Shown: positions 51,382 to 64,000, counted from the stretch's first letter. The stretch is DNA of 64,000 nt from Phialocephala subalpina (GCA_900073065.1 FJOG01000023.1:66048-130047), one strand, 5' to 3'. Notes: generated by a model from the sequence alone, not told the origin. Numbers and translations: made by a program.

Positions 51382-53106
51382 TTTATTCATCGTCCTAATT
51401 CTATTTCTTTTTCTCCTCTCGCGTTTGACTTCGAGGGTAATGCTCGATGGTAAAGACACAGTTCAATTGGTGGTGAAAATTAAAGGAAAAATGAAGAGAA
51501 GAAGGGAAGAAGTAGGATCAGCCTTATATGAGTCTATAAATATATGACATGAATAGCAGCTGAAAATCCTGAAGCCTTACATGTGAAAATGAGGATATTT
51601 AGTGCTGACTCCAACGAATCATCGAACGATTCTACGCGAACGCGCAGAGGATCGACGACCCCCGCATCCGCCCCACCTTCCTAGTGCGGATGCTTCCGAG
51701 GCACTACTTGTTGGACGAGGCGAACGCAAAGGACGAGCTGAAGATATATTGGGGACTTCATAGTCAAGAAGACGGCGAGAGCGTGTCATACGAATGGAGA
51801 GTTTCAAAGTTGTAATAAGCGCTGAACAACTGCTGTGTGGAGCGCCAAGCGACTCGCCTGTCGGAGGTGAGAAAAGGGGTCGAACGTTCGAGCGACATAA
51901 CAAGCAAACATTAAATATACAATCTCATTATTAGCCATGGTTGGAAGTCATCTGAATGAGAGAGGAGAACAGCCACGAGATGAAAAGGAAGCTCCTGCAG
52001 TTCCGAAATAACTCCGTGTCACGTGTAACACAAGTCACTGCTAGATAACACATGTTAGGTAGCTCATGGGTGTCCGTCAATGCTTCGTGAAGTGGTGAGA
52101 GCTACGGTTAGATTGTTCCATGAACAGGAGATGAAGAGGTCATTAAGAGGAATGACCGCTAAAACCTCCCCTTCGGAGCTTTCTCTCGCCTGCTAATGTG
52201 GCGATCTGAATCCTGCCCTCGAGCCATCAAGTCTTGCCAGAAAATAGTCATAACAATTCATAGACTTATTGTCTCTAGAGAAGAATTATTGAAATAGTGT
52301 CTGTTGGAGTGAAGTCAAGTTGGAAAGAGCCAAGAGTACGAGAACTTTGGATTGGTAACCAGAATCTTAGTTTATCAACCCAAAGTATAAAAGTGGGATG
52401 ACCGAAACAGAAAAGTTCTGAACTTCTGAACCGCCAAGCTCAGCCCTGAATCCCATTCTTGGACCCCAACTTTGAGTGGGGGACGACTCGTGTTAATCCA
52501 CTTTGAACGGGCAATCCCGCTCCCCCGCCACCGCTCACCTGGATGTTGAAAGGGGGAGAGCAGGGGCATCCTCGCCTAAATCTCAGGGGCTTATCTCCTC
52601 CTTTTCATAGGCTGTGCCTCCTCACCTTCGCTTCGATAACTTTAAATCCACATTTCAAGTCCGCCGTCGTGGATACTTGCCTTATTTATCGAAAGGGCTG
52701 TGGCCTGTTGCTGACCTGTTGTCGTGGGAGCTATCTTTTTCGTACAGTCATTATCTAGAACTTGCATCGCCGGCGCAGTACCAATGCCATGGTATTGATA
52801 CCGTTTTCAGCCAGTCATGCTGATAAGAAGATCTAGATGTGAGATGTTTTTGGTTGTGGCTGCGTCCGGAAAGCAGGAACTGGTTCTGGCTGTGAGGTTT
52901 CCCCACTTTTGAGTCGCGAACTCTTTCTGATATGGAGGATCTGATATCATTCTATACTTCCTGAGCTTATCTCCTGCACGCTGCAGACCCCATGTCTAAA
53001 AGCGCGATAACCATGTACCTCTTGAAATATGCTTTATACAGCATGGCCTCTCCAGATCTAGGTTTTATTTTCTTCCTGTCACTCCACTCGGACTCTGTGA
53101 AGCAAC
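51382..53106. other. Gene-free region
   Basis: About 1.7 kb. At 51614-51760 a plus-strand stretch (RTILRERAEDRR, LLVGRGERKGRAEDILG) is open but lacks start, splice context and family. The part next to 53107 is the permease promoter. Confidence 0.45.
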
Positions 53107-54856
53107 ATGGATAACAAATATAATGAGAAGGTCGACGTCTCCGATAGCAGCGCGGCAGGCGTGCCCGCTGTTGAGTACGGACAGGTCCTTGACTATCCTG
53201 GTGAGGACGTAAAAGAGCATCGTGGCGATTTGCATCGCACCTTCAAGGCGAGACACATTCAGATGATCTGCCTGGGAGGTTGCATTGGTTCTGGTATTTT
53301 CATTAGTACTGGAAAGGTGAGCCTCGGCCTCTATGGCGATTAAAAACTTGTATGCTGATGATATGATGTAGGCATTGAGATATGGTAACTACTCTGGCAT
53401 GTACATTGGTTGGACTTTGATCTGTACTATGAGTTGGACCGTCATGCAAGTGATGTCCGAGGCGTGCTGTATATTCCCGACATCAGGAGCCTTCGTCGAC
53501 CATGCAGCTCGATTTGTCGATCCAGCTTTGGGGTTTGCCATTGGTAAGTTCAAACATCCTCTCGAGACTTGAATCCTTTTCTGACAAAGCGTAGGCTTCT
53601 GTGAATGGTTTGGATGGATCACTGTCGTCGCCGCTGAAGGAGCAATCTTCCGCACTATCATTTCGTACTGGACAATTTCCATTCCGACTGCAGCATGCAT
53701 GACAATCTACCTCGTGGTCGTGTTTGCCATCCACATCTTCCCCAACCGAATGTTTGCAGAATTCGAGTTCGTTACCGCAGCCGCGAAGGTCGTCGCCATG
53801 ATTGTCATCCTCATCACCTGCATCGCGATCGTTGCTGGGGCCGGACCAACTGGTAGCACCCACCATGCCGAGAACTACAACGATCTGCCTGCATTCCCGA
53901 ACGGATATAAGGGCGTAGCTCAGACCTTCCTTCTCGCAGCATGGTCCACTGGCGGTCAGGAAATCATGGGCATCACCAACGGCGAAGCAGACATGCCAAG
54001 ATGGAACTTGCCTCGAGCTTGCAACCAACTCCTGATCCGAATCTTCATCTTCTACCTCGGTTCTATCACCATGATCACAGTCCTCGTCCCCTACACTGAC
54101 TCCCGTCTTCTCGGAACCTCCACCATCGCAGCATCTCCATTCGTCATCGCAATGAACGACGCAGGAATCAAAGTCCTCCCCGACATCCTCAACGTAATCG
54201 TCTTAATCGGTCTCTGCGCCATCGGAGCCGAATCCCTCTACATCTCATCCAGAATCTCAACAGCTATGGCTCGCATGCACATGTTCCCCAAGATCTTCGG
54301 ACGCATCGACTCCAAAGGCCGTCCCTACATGTCTCTCCTCATCGCTATGGCCCTCTCCACCATCTTCACCTACATCAACTGTTCAAACACTGGTGCAGTG
54401 ATCTTCACCTGGTTCAGCTCTATCACCGCAACCGTCTACTTCCTCGCATACATCACAATCTGCATCACAAACTGGCGTATGCACGCTGCATTCAAAGCCC
54501 AAAACGACAACCCCCTCACCCTCCAATACGCATACAAAAACAAGTTCTTCCCCTTCGGCAGCGTCTTCCTCTTCACAACTAGTATCTTTGTCTTGGCTTC
54601 AGTTTTCTATGTTAGTCTGTTTCCGATCGGTGCTGCAACGACGGCGGAGAATTTCTTCGAGACGTTTTTGTGTGTACCATTGTTTATTGTGTTGTATTTG
54701 GGGTATAAGATTGTATATAAGACCAAATTTGTGGATCCGGCAAAGGCGGATTTACATACGGGTAGGAGGCCGTTGAGTGAGAGTGATATTGCGTTTTTGG
54801 ACGCTTATTATTCCAAGCCATGGCATAAGCGCGCGTTTACTTATCTTACGTTTTAA
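53107..54856 (+). CDS. Amino-acid permease (YAT/AAT family)
   Basis: Plasma-membrane amino-acid/proton symporter of the APC superfamily. Three exons: 53107-53316, 53372-53543, 53595-54856; introns of 55 and 51 nt (GTGAGC, GTAAGT donors); 547 aa. The cytosolic N-terminus is followed by RHIQMICLGGCIGSGIFIST, the family's first-helix signature (GGxIGxGxF). SEACCIFPTSGAFVDHAARF and GWITVVAAEGA follow, then about ten further hydrophobic helices, including LLAAWSTGGQEIMGITNGEA (the permease GxE region) and RISTAMARMHMFPKIFGRID. The C-terminal tail (DAYYSKPWHKRAFTYLTF) is short and ends in aromatic residues, as in general amino-acid permeases. Substrate cannot be read from sequence. Confidence 0.94.
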
Positions 54857-57180
54857 AAAATGTAAGCGTAAGGGTGGTAACTCCTTCTTGTTGGGTGTTC
54901 GAGGAATATGGGTGGTGACTGGTTCAGGTGTTCGGACGGCTGGAGAGAAGATCTCAATTGGCATTCAAACACAAATATGTATGTACAGTCTAAAATTGAT
55001 GGAGCAGAGAAGATGGAAATGACTCCAAAGTAATGCTGATGACTATTGTTGATTACAAATATCGTGAGGGCTTTCTCGTGCTGTGTCAGCCAACATCCTG
55101 ACTTCATCGTAGGCGACAAAGAGGACAGCAATCACGCTCGTGACCTTGCCCTCTTCGCTTGACCAGAGAAACGCCACACTTCTGGCTGTGTCCTTAATGA
55201 AAGTCCAAGTATTGCAGAGATAGGCTCGGAAGCGAACCCGCGCCCGCCTTCCAAGCCCAGCTTCGAATCGCCCCCTAGAGCCACTTACTACGCAGTATAC
55301 GAGACTGTTTCAGCCAGCAGGGCGAGCACCTGCTTGCCGGCAGAAGACAACTTCAATGAGTCTCAGGAAATTTAACGGAGCGACCATAAAGACACGAAAT
55401 GAGAAAAGTAAAGAACTAGCATGCTGGAGTCAGGAGCTCGATTGCTATTTTGGGATCCGGGGCCCCGATCAGACAAGGCAAAAACGTAAGCCAAAACAAT
55501 AGATCAAAGAACCCCACGCGCAGATCTTTCGTCCCACGTCCCAGCAGTTTAAGAAATCCGCCTAGCTGGACTAGTCATGCGTGCAAGATGGCGAATAAAC
55601 CAGATTATGTCGTGCATTGAGTATTTCCAGAGATCGAGGCTGCGTGCGGGCTTCAGCCACCGCTCTCCCGCTACCCGGTAGTTGTCTTGTATCAAAGTAC
55701 CTCCCGTGTTCCAGAACACACTTTGACACGTGCGAGCAGGATAGAGAAGGAAGATCAATGTCTCGCGGGAAGTACGGAAACAAGCCTAGCGAATGGTTGC
55801 CCATGGGAGCAAGTGTCTTCTTTCGGTGAAAGAAAAAGTCCCGTCGTAAGATGGGTGGTGACGCGGAGAGAGAGTACAGGAGAGCCCGGCGACGCTCCCA
55901 GGCTGGGACCTGCGGAGAATGCAACCATGGACCTTGACCGCCTGAACCTGAAAAGCAGGACCGAATGAAGCTGGTAGGGATCTGCACTTAGGGGAACATG
56001 ATGCAGCTTCCGAGCAACCAGTTAGAGGAGTGTTGGTTGTGATTGGGCATAGAAATCCTTAAGCGCCCAAGAAAGGTGTGGGGGTCGTGGTTGTGTGGGT
56101 GTAGACGAGGCTGGGTTCTCTCGTTGTCCAAGGCCAGGGAATCGGTAAACCTCAAAATTGAAGCTTGAAAAGAAGGTGAGGGCTTGCCCTTGCCCCTGCC
56201 CTCCGGACTGGCCGGGCTCAGGACTTGATCCGCGCCTGCAAGCTCGTCCGAAAAGAGTTGCGTGTGCAGGTCATCTGTCAAATCGAACGCGTTTCTGGCG
56301 CAAGTTATATTACTTGAGCCTCATTGCTCAATTTGTTGGCAGCCCTATTTTTTTTGGGTGATGAGCGAAACGTCGGTCTGTAAGACATCTTTCCAAATCG
56401 AGCAGGAGGATTTTGTTGGTTTTGCCAAACAAGAGCCATCCATTGGCCGAAGCAGATCGAACCCCTCTTGCTGACAGGAGGGGGTAACGCAGATGAATGA
56501 GACCGGTCTAACCTTGACGCAACCTCACCTGATAGTATCTGCAGCGAGGAAATAAACACTTACCAATTTACTTTGATCCGAGCTCAAGGATATGATTTCG
56601 GGCAGTCACCGCTGCTCCTCGTCGTTCGATGACGAGTTATCCATGTGCATTCAAGCACGAACCTGGAGACCCATTGACTTGGATTGCGATATCTTTTGTA
56701 TGCATGTCCATCACAGCACACTATCCATGTCCATGCACCACATGCGCGCCCCCCAGTGCCCTTGCAGGCTGCATGGGCTGGCGTTCTTGACTTTGTGGAG
56801 ATTGATCAAGAACGTTTTGATACACTTCCACAGCAAGTCAGAAGTCGGAATTGTGAAAAATTCTTCCTTGTCCAGTTCGCTTCGGTGTGTAAGGAAGTGG
56901 GACTAAGGACTCATGAGAGTCTCATGCCTTCCCAATGCGGCCGAAGTGATGTTAAGAATGGGAGATGCCCCTCGTCGAACTTGGTGCAGAGCATCTTCTC
57001 CAGCTTCAGTCATCAGGACATGAACCTCGTCACCTCGATTGACTGTCGCCAAGCTCCACATATGAAATGGTCCGCGGCGGGCTGCAACATCTCCTCAAGA
57101 CTATCGCTCACACCTCTTTGATCAAAGTCTTCTCAACACTCTCACCACTTGAGTCTTAGGCGTCATCAGAACTTTCCAAC
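54857..57180. other. Gene-poor region
   Basis: About 2.3 kb with only short conflicting frames on both strands. No domains or convincing splice-linked exons were found. Confidence 0.45.
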
Positions 57181-57511
57181 ATGAGCGTTATAACATCCAC
57201 CTCGCTCACATCTTTGAGGGTAGTTGCTGCGTCAATTGATGGGTATAAACCAATGTTAATGCCAGAGTATCATATCAAGCGCTGACCTCTACAGGACTGT
57301 CGGTGGTCGTTTTCGTGAACCACTGCGATCAGCCAGCAGCACCATGATGGGCAGGTTCCTCGAAGACCGCCAGCGATACGATGCGATAGCTTGTGGAGTT
57401 CCGACAACCTCGAAGGGAAATTCTCCAGGACAAGACATCGAGTCAATGAAGGAGAAGCTGCACGCTGTGATACCAAAAGCCTCAAAGCCAATCGTATCCC
57501 ACAAGGAATAA
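57181..57511 (+). CDS. Possible small two-exon protein, unknown function
   Basis: Exon 1 (57181-57242) starts MSVITSTSLTSLRVVAASID. A 52-nt intron (57243-57294, GTATAA donor, GCTGAC branch 13 nt before CTCTACAG) completes a Gly codon. Exon 2 (57295-57511) continues TVGGRFREPLRSASSTMMGR, FLEDRQRYDAIACG, and a Lys/Glu-rich end. The 92-aa product matches no family I know. The ATG follows CCAAC, a good fungal start context, and the intron has all signals at normal distances. This is the only supported gene between 54.9 and 61.0 kb. It could still be a chance frame. Confidence 0.4.
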
Positions 57512-60500
57512 GCTCTTCGATAGTTTGAGCACCAGTCGCTCGTCAGCCCTAGATTGAAGATGTGGAGGGAGAAAGGACGTCTGAGGATTCTTCAAGACGG
57601 TGAGACAGTGGTCTCGTGCTTCCAAACCCCATGTAATATTACCTATCATAAAATCGGTCCGCGCGGGTGGCTTCAAGAATAGAATTTCTTCTTTACGTCA
57701 GCCCTGGGGGCGCTTCGCTTTGAATTGCCCAGCAAAGATCATCCGAGATTTGCATGCCTGTGAGACGAACGCAGAAGCATTGATTGAAGGATCGCATCAC
57801 ACATCCACACTCTTAAAGTGCATGGAGTGTAAGTAGACTGCAAACCTCACGCCTGACGGCTCAAAGTTTTGTAAATAGTGTCCGAACCGTAGCGTGGGGA
57901 TGCGGAGTGACTCCGGACGTACTGCCTAATTAGAGCTGCTCTTCCGAAGGTTGTTACACTTCATAGCACAGAGGAGACTTGAAGTGCTGAAGAAGAATCG
58001 TAGCTGGTTTGCCACGAAAGTTTATGGTGCACATGTCCGAGCAGCTCGGGCAGAAAGAGTAATATGTCGCAAAAGCCCCAGATAGATTACCATCGCGACG
58101 GCGCTGTGTGATAGGATACAACCTGGGCTCGGAACACAACCTCTGGCGAGCAGATCGTGATAAGGCATTTCCCCGTTGAATTGTGTGACCTTCTGGAATG
58201 CTTCGACCCAGAGATGGACAATTCCAAATGCTGCCCCTGCATTAGGACCTAGGATTCGTCATTTGTCTGATGCGCCAAAACTGCCAACCGACCAACAGAC
58301 GGTCGCCCGCCGGAGAAATGGCAAGGCAAGGCCCAGCACCTATGATGAAGATCTGAAGCCAACCAGAAGATGCGATTGCCAGTCTCTGGAGAGCTTCGTG
58401 CCGAGAGGGGCAAAGCAATGGCACAGTACTTGATCAACAAGCATTCCAGGATAATGAGAGCGGTACAGGGACGCAGAAAACGATTCGAAACCTGCGCACT
58501 TTGTTTTTGGAGACTCTTCCATCGTAAATGGAAACAGGAGACGAACCTGCTTGCGAATCGGAATGAACACCAGAAGTAAACATAATCTGGAGGGACCCGG
58601 CTGCAGATTGGGGTCGCAATTGGCGAGAGTCCTATCCAGTATGAAGGACACCGGTTTTGATAGCCACGAGTCCGTCACATCGCAACGATGGACATGTGAA
58701 AACCACGACGAGGTAACATAGACTTCCATTCTGCCGGATACCCCGAGAACACAAGGCTGGCAGCAGAATCAAAGAGGAAGGCAGAATTTGCGTTGTACCT
58801 GGCAGCCGAGACATTTGGTTCCTGATCGAAGCTGCGAGAGTGCTCTTGGTGGAAGTAATTGGGCAATGGAAAATTCATTGATTGTACTCACTGCTGCTGC
58901 TGAAACACTTGCAGAAGCCTCCCTTATTCCTTAATGTCCATTTGGAAATTGACGACCACGGACTGGTTCTGTTCATGTCAATGGCGTCTGCCAACGCATA
59001 TGTCTCAGTTTTTGACACAATCGAAGAAAGGGAGAAGGCCGACAGAAGGACCGTCCACGCGAAACCATCATGGCCGGTCCCACAACTGGATTATTGTTGA
59101 TACGACCCTAATGTGAGAGTGGTTCGACGCTGCAGTGGTCTTCGACGAGTCGTTTTCTGCCATTGTCGGTACGAGGACCTTGTAGCCTGCAACGCACGAT
59201 CCGATGCATTGCATTGCAACTGCAACTGCAACTGCAAACCGTGTGGCAGACGCATATCACTCGTGATGAATTTTGACAGTATGGTCGTGATGTAGGGGGC
59301 GTTCACCCCGCCGCGCTGCTGCCTGAGGGGTGCATCATGACGAATCCTAACGTCGATAGATTTGTTGAGTCCCATCCATTTCGCATCAGATACCGGGCCA
59401 AAAAACGCCCTCTTTCCACCGACGAAGCCACATCCGACGGGGCCGGTCGACCATGCAGTCCTTTCTGCGATGCTATTGATCATCATGCGAACCTGCTTGA
59501 TCGCCGAGGTTGTGTTTGCTCGTGAGGCTCGCACCGCGTCACGTTCGAAGAGCAGAGAAGATTTGATGCTGTTCGGTGCATGGCATGCGGTGTCGTCTTT
59601 CGCATTTAAGAAAAGAGTTGTGCGGCGTGGAAATAGTGGTCCAGACATGCAACGGTCCTGCCACACAGCAGTGCGCCAAACAGAGGTGTGGACAGGAGGA
59701 CAAAATGATGAAAATAGATGGGAAGGCTTGAAGGTCGCGTTGGTGGTCGTGTCACTAGCGAAGCTCGGACCGCACGAACGATTCATTGGCTACTGTAGCT
59801 TTCAGTCCCCACTTCCAACCTCTCCTCTGCTTACTTCGACCTCGGTTTGAAGAAAAGGGGGGAGAACAAGTTGCAGAATATTCCATGGCCATCTCGTTAC
59901 AACCTTCAGCTGTAGAGAAGAAACATGGTTCGACAGGAGCCGCATCTCCATCCCTGAGCAAAGCTGCGAGTGAGCTTTTGACTTCAGGGTCTCACAGCTG
60001 TTAATTTCCCATTGTGTCTGCTTACATCTACCTCGCTATTTGCCACTCGGTAGATACCAAGTCATCTTTGTGTACTGATCTGAAACATGTTCAACGCTGT
60101 CAATCTTTTCTGCGACTTGCGCTAGAAGGGAAGGGAGCTGCCGCGCAACCACGTTCTGGGGACTTGGCTGCCGGGTATCTTCTCCATCTTAATCTTCTTG
60201 TGCTCTTGCTGTATCCTCAGAATGGATCCCCGCTGGGATTGTCAAAAGAAAAGAAGGGGAAATAGGCACACTTTTGGATGAACGGCTCTAGTCGAATTGG
60301 ATCATTGGTCGCCGGTTTGGGAATGCACCATTAGAGGGCATCCAAGCCTTTTCTTGGCGTCTACGAAGCGTGTGTTTGAGTTGTGCTTTATTTATTTTTT
60401 TGTATCCCCTAGCTTTGCAGTCGCTTGTTCAACCTTTCTCATGGGTAACGGGCTTGCCTGATCACGATGGTTCGCAAAAGGTTGCCAAAGCCTCAGCCAG

Positions 60501-61018
60501 CGTGGCTGAGGAGGTAGGCTGCCACAGATGGGGCCACGATTAAACAGAGTCTTCCTCGGCTCTCATGGCCTTTCTCTATTCTCTTTAGTTTGGATGCCTT
60601 GTTGAAGAGATTTTCTTAGCGGTTTCATGATGTATTTTTGGGGATGTGACGCATGCCAGGACGACCATAATAAAAGGGGGTCGTCCGGCCACTCTTCTGA
60701 CCATCATCCACGTTCTGCATCCTCTCAGTATACTTTAATACCATTGACCATTCGTTCTCAGACCACAAGACAGTTAAACCTCAGTTTCAGACACTCATTG
60801 CCAGATTTTCCGCATCTTTTCACGTTCTGTCTCTTGATCATACCTTGATTAGACGGATTTACCCTTCGACTCCATCCAACTCACTCATCGCATACACTCG
60901 CTGACCGCCTGCCTCAATCCCACCCTCTCCTTTGGGGTTCTTTTAAGCTTAATTCCTGCCATCGTACCTTTCTAAGTTATCAGCGCTCCAACCCACGACT
61001 CCACCCGCTTCGCTCACA
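57512..61018. other. Long gene-free upstream region
   Basis: About 3.5 kb. Contains a short CAACTG/TGCATT microrepeat (59206-59238) and a perfect 9-bp hairpin CCTCAGCCA-GCG-TGGCTGAGG (60491-60511). The last 400 bp are pyrimidine-rich with several short upstream frames (for example ATG at about 60627), consistent with a long leader for the gene at 61019. Confidence 0.45.
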
Positions 61019-61880
61019 ATGGCACCCAACTCGAACACTTCTTCGCTGGAGAACCTCAACGGGTCCGCTCGCTCGGTCTATAGGTACTTTGCCAATCTTC
61101 CTGCCGATGATACCTGCTTATAATTCTCTCAGCAATGGCACATACCAGTCCATCGGACTGGCTCGCACTACGACATCTGGCGCTGCTGGCTCAGCGCACC
61201 TGCGACATTCCTCGAACCGCCACCTTCGTGGCCACACATACCCGGCGCTAGTCGCCGAAGAGTATCAGTATAGAGATAACTCCGCTGCTGGCTACGGCAC
61301 ATACCATACAAACGACAGTTTCGCGCACCCGGCTGTCACATACCGAGAACCTACCAGTCTCTACCATTATTCCACAAACCAAGCACAAAGCCGAAGCCAG
61401 ACCTACCTTCTTCCCGCGGCACCAATCTACAACACAGAGTCCTACGATCGTGAGCTTGATTTGGACGACGATCAAGCCGACAACACAGCGGGAGCTGCTA
61501 CTCAATTGGATTCACTGCAGCACAGCGAAGAGCAGAACCCTATTGAAGACAAGCATTACTACCCGACTACCGAGACATATGGCTTGTCGTATCCAGCCAG
61601 CGAGCACGATGGTGACGCAGACGCATACCACGCTTCACAGCGAGGAACGGATTTTGGCGGCGAGGACGACGAGTACCCCGTCCAGCAACCATCCACACCT
61701 CCTCAACAAGGTATGCAAAGAATGCGGCCACACTCTCCGACCACGCAACGCTTCCTCCGAGAGGAGTCTCCAGAAGAGCGCATGCGTCTGGGGCTTCGAA
61801 GATATGAGACGAAGGAGGATCAGCATCGCGCTTATGAAGCTGCTACCCATTATAGCTCCACCTCTACTCGGCGTCGCTGA
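61019..61880 (+). CDS. Disordered protein, unknown function
   Basis: Exon 1 (61019-61083) encodes MAPNSNTSSLENLNGSARSV. A 49-nt intron (61084-61132, GTACTT...CTCTCAG) completes a Ser codon. Exon 2 (61133-61880) continues NGTYQSIGLARTTTSGAAG. The 270-aa product is rich in Ser, Thr, Tyr, His and Asp, with repeated TY/YH pairs, an acidic patch (ELDLDDDQADN) and a charged end (LREESPEERMRLGLRRYETK). No signal peptide, membrane helix or domain is visible. The long gene-free upstream region and pyrimidine-rich leader suggest complex regulation. I cannot assign a function; a scaffold or regulatory protein is a guess. Confidence 0.7.
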
Positions 61881-63593
61881 GTGCAAAATCAACATCGGCG
61901 CAGGACGGATGACGACGACATGATCATGCTTTTGGATGAAATGGAGGGGAAAGGGATCAAAAGTTCTGCTTTGACTTGTTACTCTTTCTAATCTTCACGC
62001 GCTTTCTTTCTGCCTCGTCTGACCTGGCGTCAGGCAACTAACCTCTCCTTCCTTCCTTTTCTGTCGCTGGCGATATATTTCAATCATTCTTACAGGCGGA
62101 AACTTTGTAATCACATGTCGCAGGCTGACTTTCAAAACTCCTGTACTTGTACCTCCTACTCGGCGAGCAAATTTTCCTTCCTCAATCCCGTTTTCCATCT
62201 ACCATCATAAAACCTGTAATANNNNNNNNNNNNNNNNNNNNNNNNNNNNNNNNNNNNNNNNNNNNNNNNNNNNNNNNNNNNNNNNNNNNNNNNNNNNNNN
62301 NNNNNNNNNNNNNNNNNNNNNNNNNNNNNNNNNNNNNNNNNNNNNNNNNNNNNNNNNNNNNNNNNNNNNNNNNNNNNNNNNNNNNNNNNNNNNNNNNNNN
62401 NNNNNNNNNNNNNNNNNNNNNNNNNNNNNNNNNNNNNNNNNNNNNNNNNNNNNNTCTTTCCTTTCTCGGAGACGCCGGCATTGCATTAATCCAACCTCAT
62501 TTACCCCGATTCGTCTATTTTGCATCGCGATCTTTGATGTTCGGTCACACTTCCAATCGCACCTCGTCCCGGGACACCACCAGTCACAATTCACCGCTCG
62601 GTTCTCGCTACGCCGAGTAACCCACTTGAAGTTTCTTTTTGAAAATGATTATGGAGAAGTAGAAATGGTTCGCATGGGAGATGCAAACGATCTGAGACAT
62701 CAACGTTCCGTCCCGCTGAGGACGTGTTAATGAGCGCTGACTTGTCGTTCTCCACCAAAAGACGGCTTAACAGATACTTCCACACCACTACTCTGAAAGA
62801 CTGCCCAAACACGTGATGTCGAATTCTTAAAGTGAGCAGAAGAGAGGGAGAACCAACATTCCTTCCTTGCAACCCTCTTTGATTCACCGCTCTACATACC
62901 CCGGCTGCACTGCCAGTTGGGGGCCGAAAACTGAGGACTTCCTCGAAAGATGGTTATCACGAGTTCGCTACCCCGCCCCCACTCCTGGGGCTCTCAATTG
63001 TCAAAATTGGACTCCTCTTTCTTGATTCGTCCCTTGCGTACGAGCACACGCGGCGAGATTAGAAAGCACAGTGTCAAGCTTCTGCTGCAGCCAGACACTG
63101 TCCAAATCAGGGAAGCCTTGCTTAAAGGAGTAAAGATCGTTCTGCGCAGGCAGTCAGCTCACATTGAGATATATTGTCAAGTGATGATAACCATCGCCGA
63201 TACGTCTTTTCTGCTCGTTTCACTCGTTTCGAAAGTCCCGGCAGTGTGATGGTATGAGGAGAAACTCAATTGAACTCTCTAGTTATTGGCAGAGAACACG
63301 AAGGAAGAGTTGATGAACAACCACCGAATCTCGAAATTCAAGTATATAAGATAAGGGACACTGAAAGTTTTCTTCTAGACCATCATTCCCATCTTCCTGT
63401 CAACTTTGTTGTCTTCCTCCTTTTACATCCTACTCATCCTTCAATCTTGTTTGCCCTTGTCCTTCACAGCGCACACCTTCCTCACACTCCGTATTCTACA
63501 TATCAGTCTCATCTTGATCAACATCGGTCAACATATCAAAATCGAAAGTCTCCTCACACTCGAAAGAAGTCCTTCCATACAAAAACTATAGCA
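61881..63593. other. Intergenic with assembly gap (62222-62454)
   Basis: 233 undetermined bases plus flanks. The plus-strand frame at 62950-63249 has no motif. The last 200 bp are C/T-rich and form the leader of the GFA gene. Confidence 0.7.
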
Positions 63594-64000
63594 ATGGCTA
63601 CCTCCAGTGCTGCCACAAACAAGAAAGACTTTCCTCGAGCCGGCGTCGCCACTGATGGCTGGTCCACCGAAGACGAAGCAACAGCAACATGCTTCTGCGG
63701 CGCCGTCCAACTAGCTTTCGTAAGTTTATCACCCCCTCAGTCCATCAATCTCCACCACTCTAACACCTCCTCACAGCCAACCTCCGGCCCCGGCCTCGTC
63801 GGCTCCTTCGTCTGCAACTGCGCCGACTGCCACAAAATAACCGCCTCAATGTTCGCCTCCAACTTCATCATCGCCGACGCCCACCTCAAGCACCTGCGCG
63901 GGCAATCCAACCTCACCTCCTTCGGGCAATCCGCCACCACTTTCAGAACAGGAAACAAGATGACCAATTATTTCTGTTCTACGTGCGGGACGTTGATGTA
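63594..64000 (+). CDS. GFA/CENP-V domain protein, 5' part only
   Basis: Belongs to the zinc-binding family of glutathione-dependent formaldehyde-activating enzymes. Exon 1 (63594-63719) runs MATSSAATNKKDFPRAGVAT to TATCFCGAVQLAF. A 57-nt intron (63720-63776, GTAAGT...CTCACAG, phase 0) leads to exon 2 with GSFVCNCADCHKITASMFAS, FIIADAHLKHLRGQ and NYFCSTCGTLMY, where the window ends. The zinc-ligand sets CFCG, CNCADCHK and CSTCG are the family signature, so the metal sites are intact. The third C-terminal portion is outside the window. Confidence 0.9.
   Translation, partial: MATSSAATNKKDFPRAGVATDGWSTEDEATATCFCGAVQLAFVSLSPPQSINLHHSNTSSQPTSGPGLVGSFVCNCADCHKITASMFASNFIIADAHLKHLRGQSNLTSFGQSATTFRTGNKMTNYFCSTCGTLM

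Noticed and set aside
59091..59786. 231-codon minus-strand open frame
   Set aside because: No domain, low-complexity LQLQLQLQ from a CAACTG repeat, and no promoter or splice context.
1..64000. CRISPR arrays, bacterial operons, phage or plasmid signatures
   Set aside because: The intron-rich eukaryotic gene structure excludes them, and no regularly spaced direct-repeat array was seen.

Overview
The window comes from the nuclear genome of a filamentous ascomycete (Pezizomycotina; Leotiomycetes is my best guess, at low confidence). The reasons are mostly 46-100 nt GT-AG introns with CTNAC/CTAAT-like branch points, single-copy fungal core genes, and families typical of that group (multi-LysM protein, Myb-like small nuclear protein, fungal MYND protein, BTB protein, YAT permease, GFA domain). 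Exon structures were worked out by hand from splice signals and reading frame. There are three assembly gaps (26770-27105, 50197-50775, 62222-62454).

Region by region. 0-9.5 kb is accessory: a transcription-factor-like gene (500-1824), a broken MYND-finger gene (2379-3030), a six-LysM plus lysozyme-like gene (3500-5676), a small Cys-rich protein (7195-7449) and a run of short dispersed repeats (7741-8270). 10.3-31 kb is a dense conserved block: Golgi apyrase, Hikeshi/OPI10, Nudix hydrolase, RPB8, ELP4, a small membrane protein, SEN34, an ASI-type RING E3, a U6 snRNA copy, a Myb-like protein, exosome MTR3, V-ATPase subunit D, and a U1A/U2B''-type RRM gene that carries an exact 250-bp tandem duplication. 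These genes serve transcription, tRNA modification and splicing, RNA decay, pre-mRNA splicing, protein quality control and organelle acidification.

31-48 kb is accessory and decayed. It holds a pseudogene paralogous to the gene at 500-1824, a 240-bp MITE with TA target duplication, an S1/P1 nuclease, a HVA1/Tudor gene lacking an ATG, a cluster of small C2H2-finger proteins (37.2-44.9 kb, some frameshifted), a transcription-factor relic, a beta-lactamase-like esterase and AT-rich, probably RIP-mutated DNA. 48-55 kb has a BTB protein, a conserved unknown protein and an amino-acid permease. 55-64 kb is gene-poor: a small two-exon gene, a disordered protein gene behind a long upstream region, and the start of a GFA-domain gene cut by the window end.

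The least expected items are the small C2H2 cluster (one member has two SUMO-interaction-like motifs), the paralogous regulator pair with an intron inside the zinc motif, the 250-bp duplication in the RRM gene, and the new MITE.
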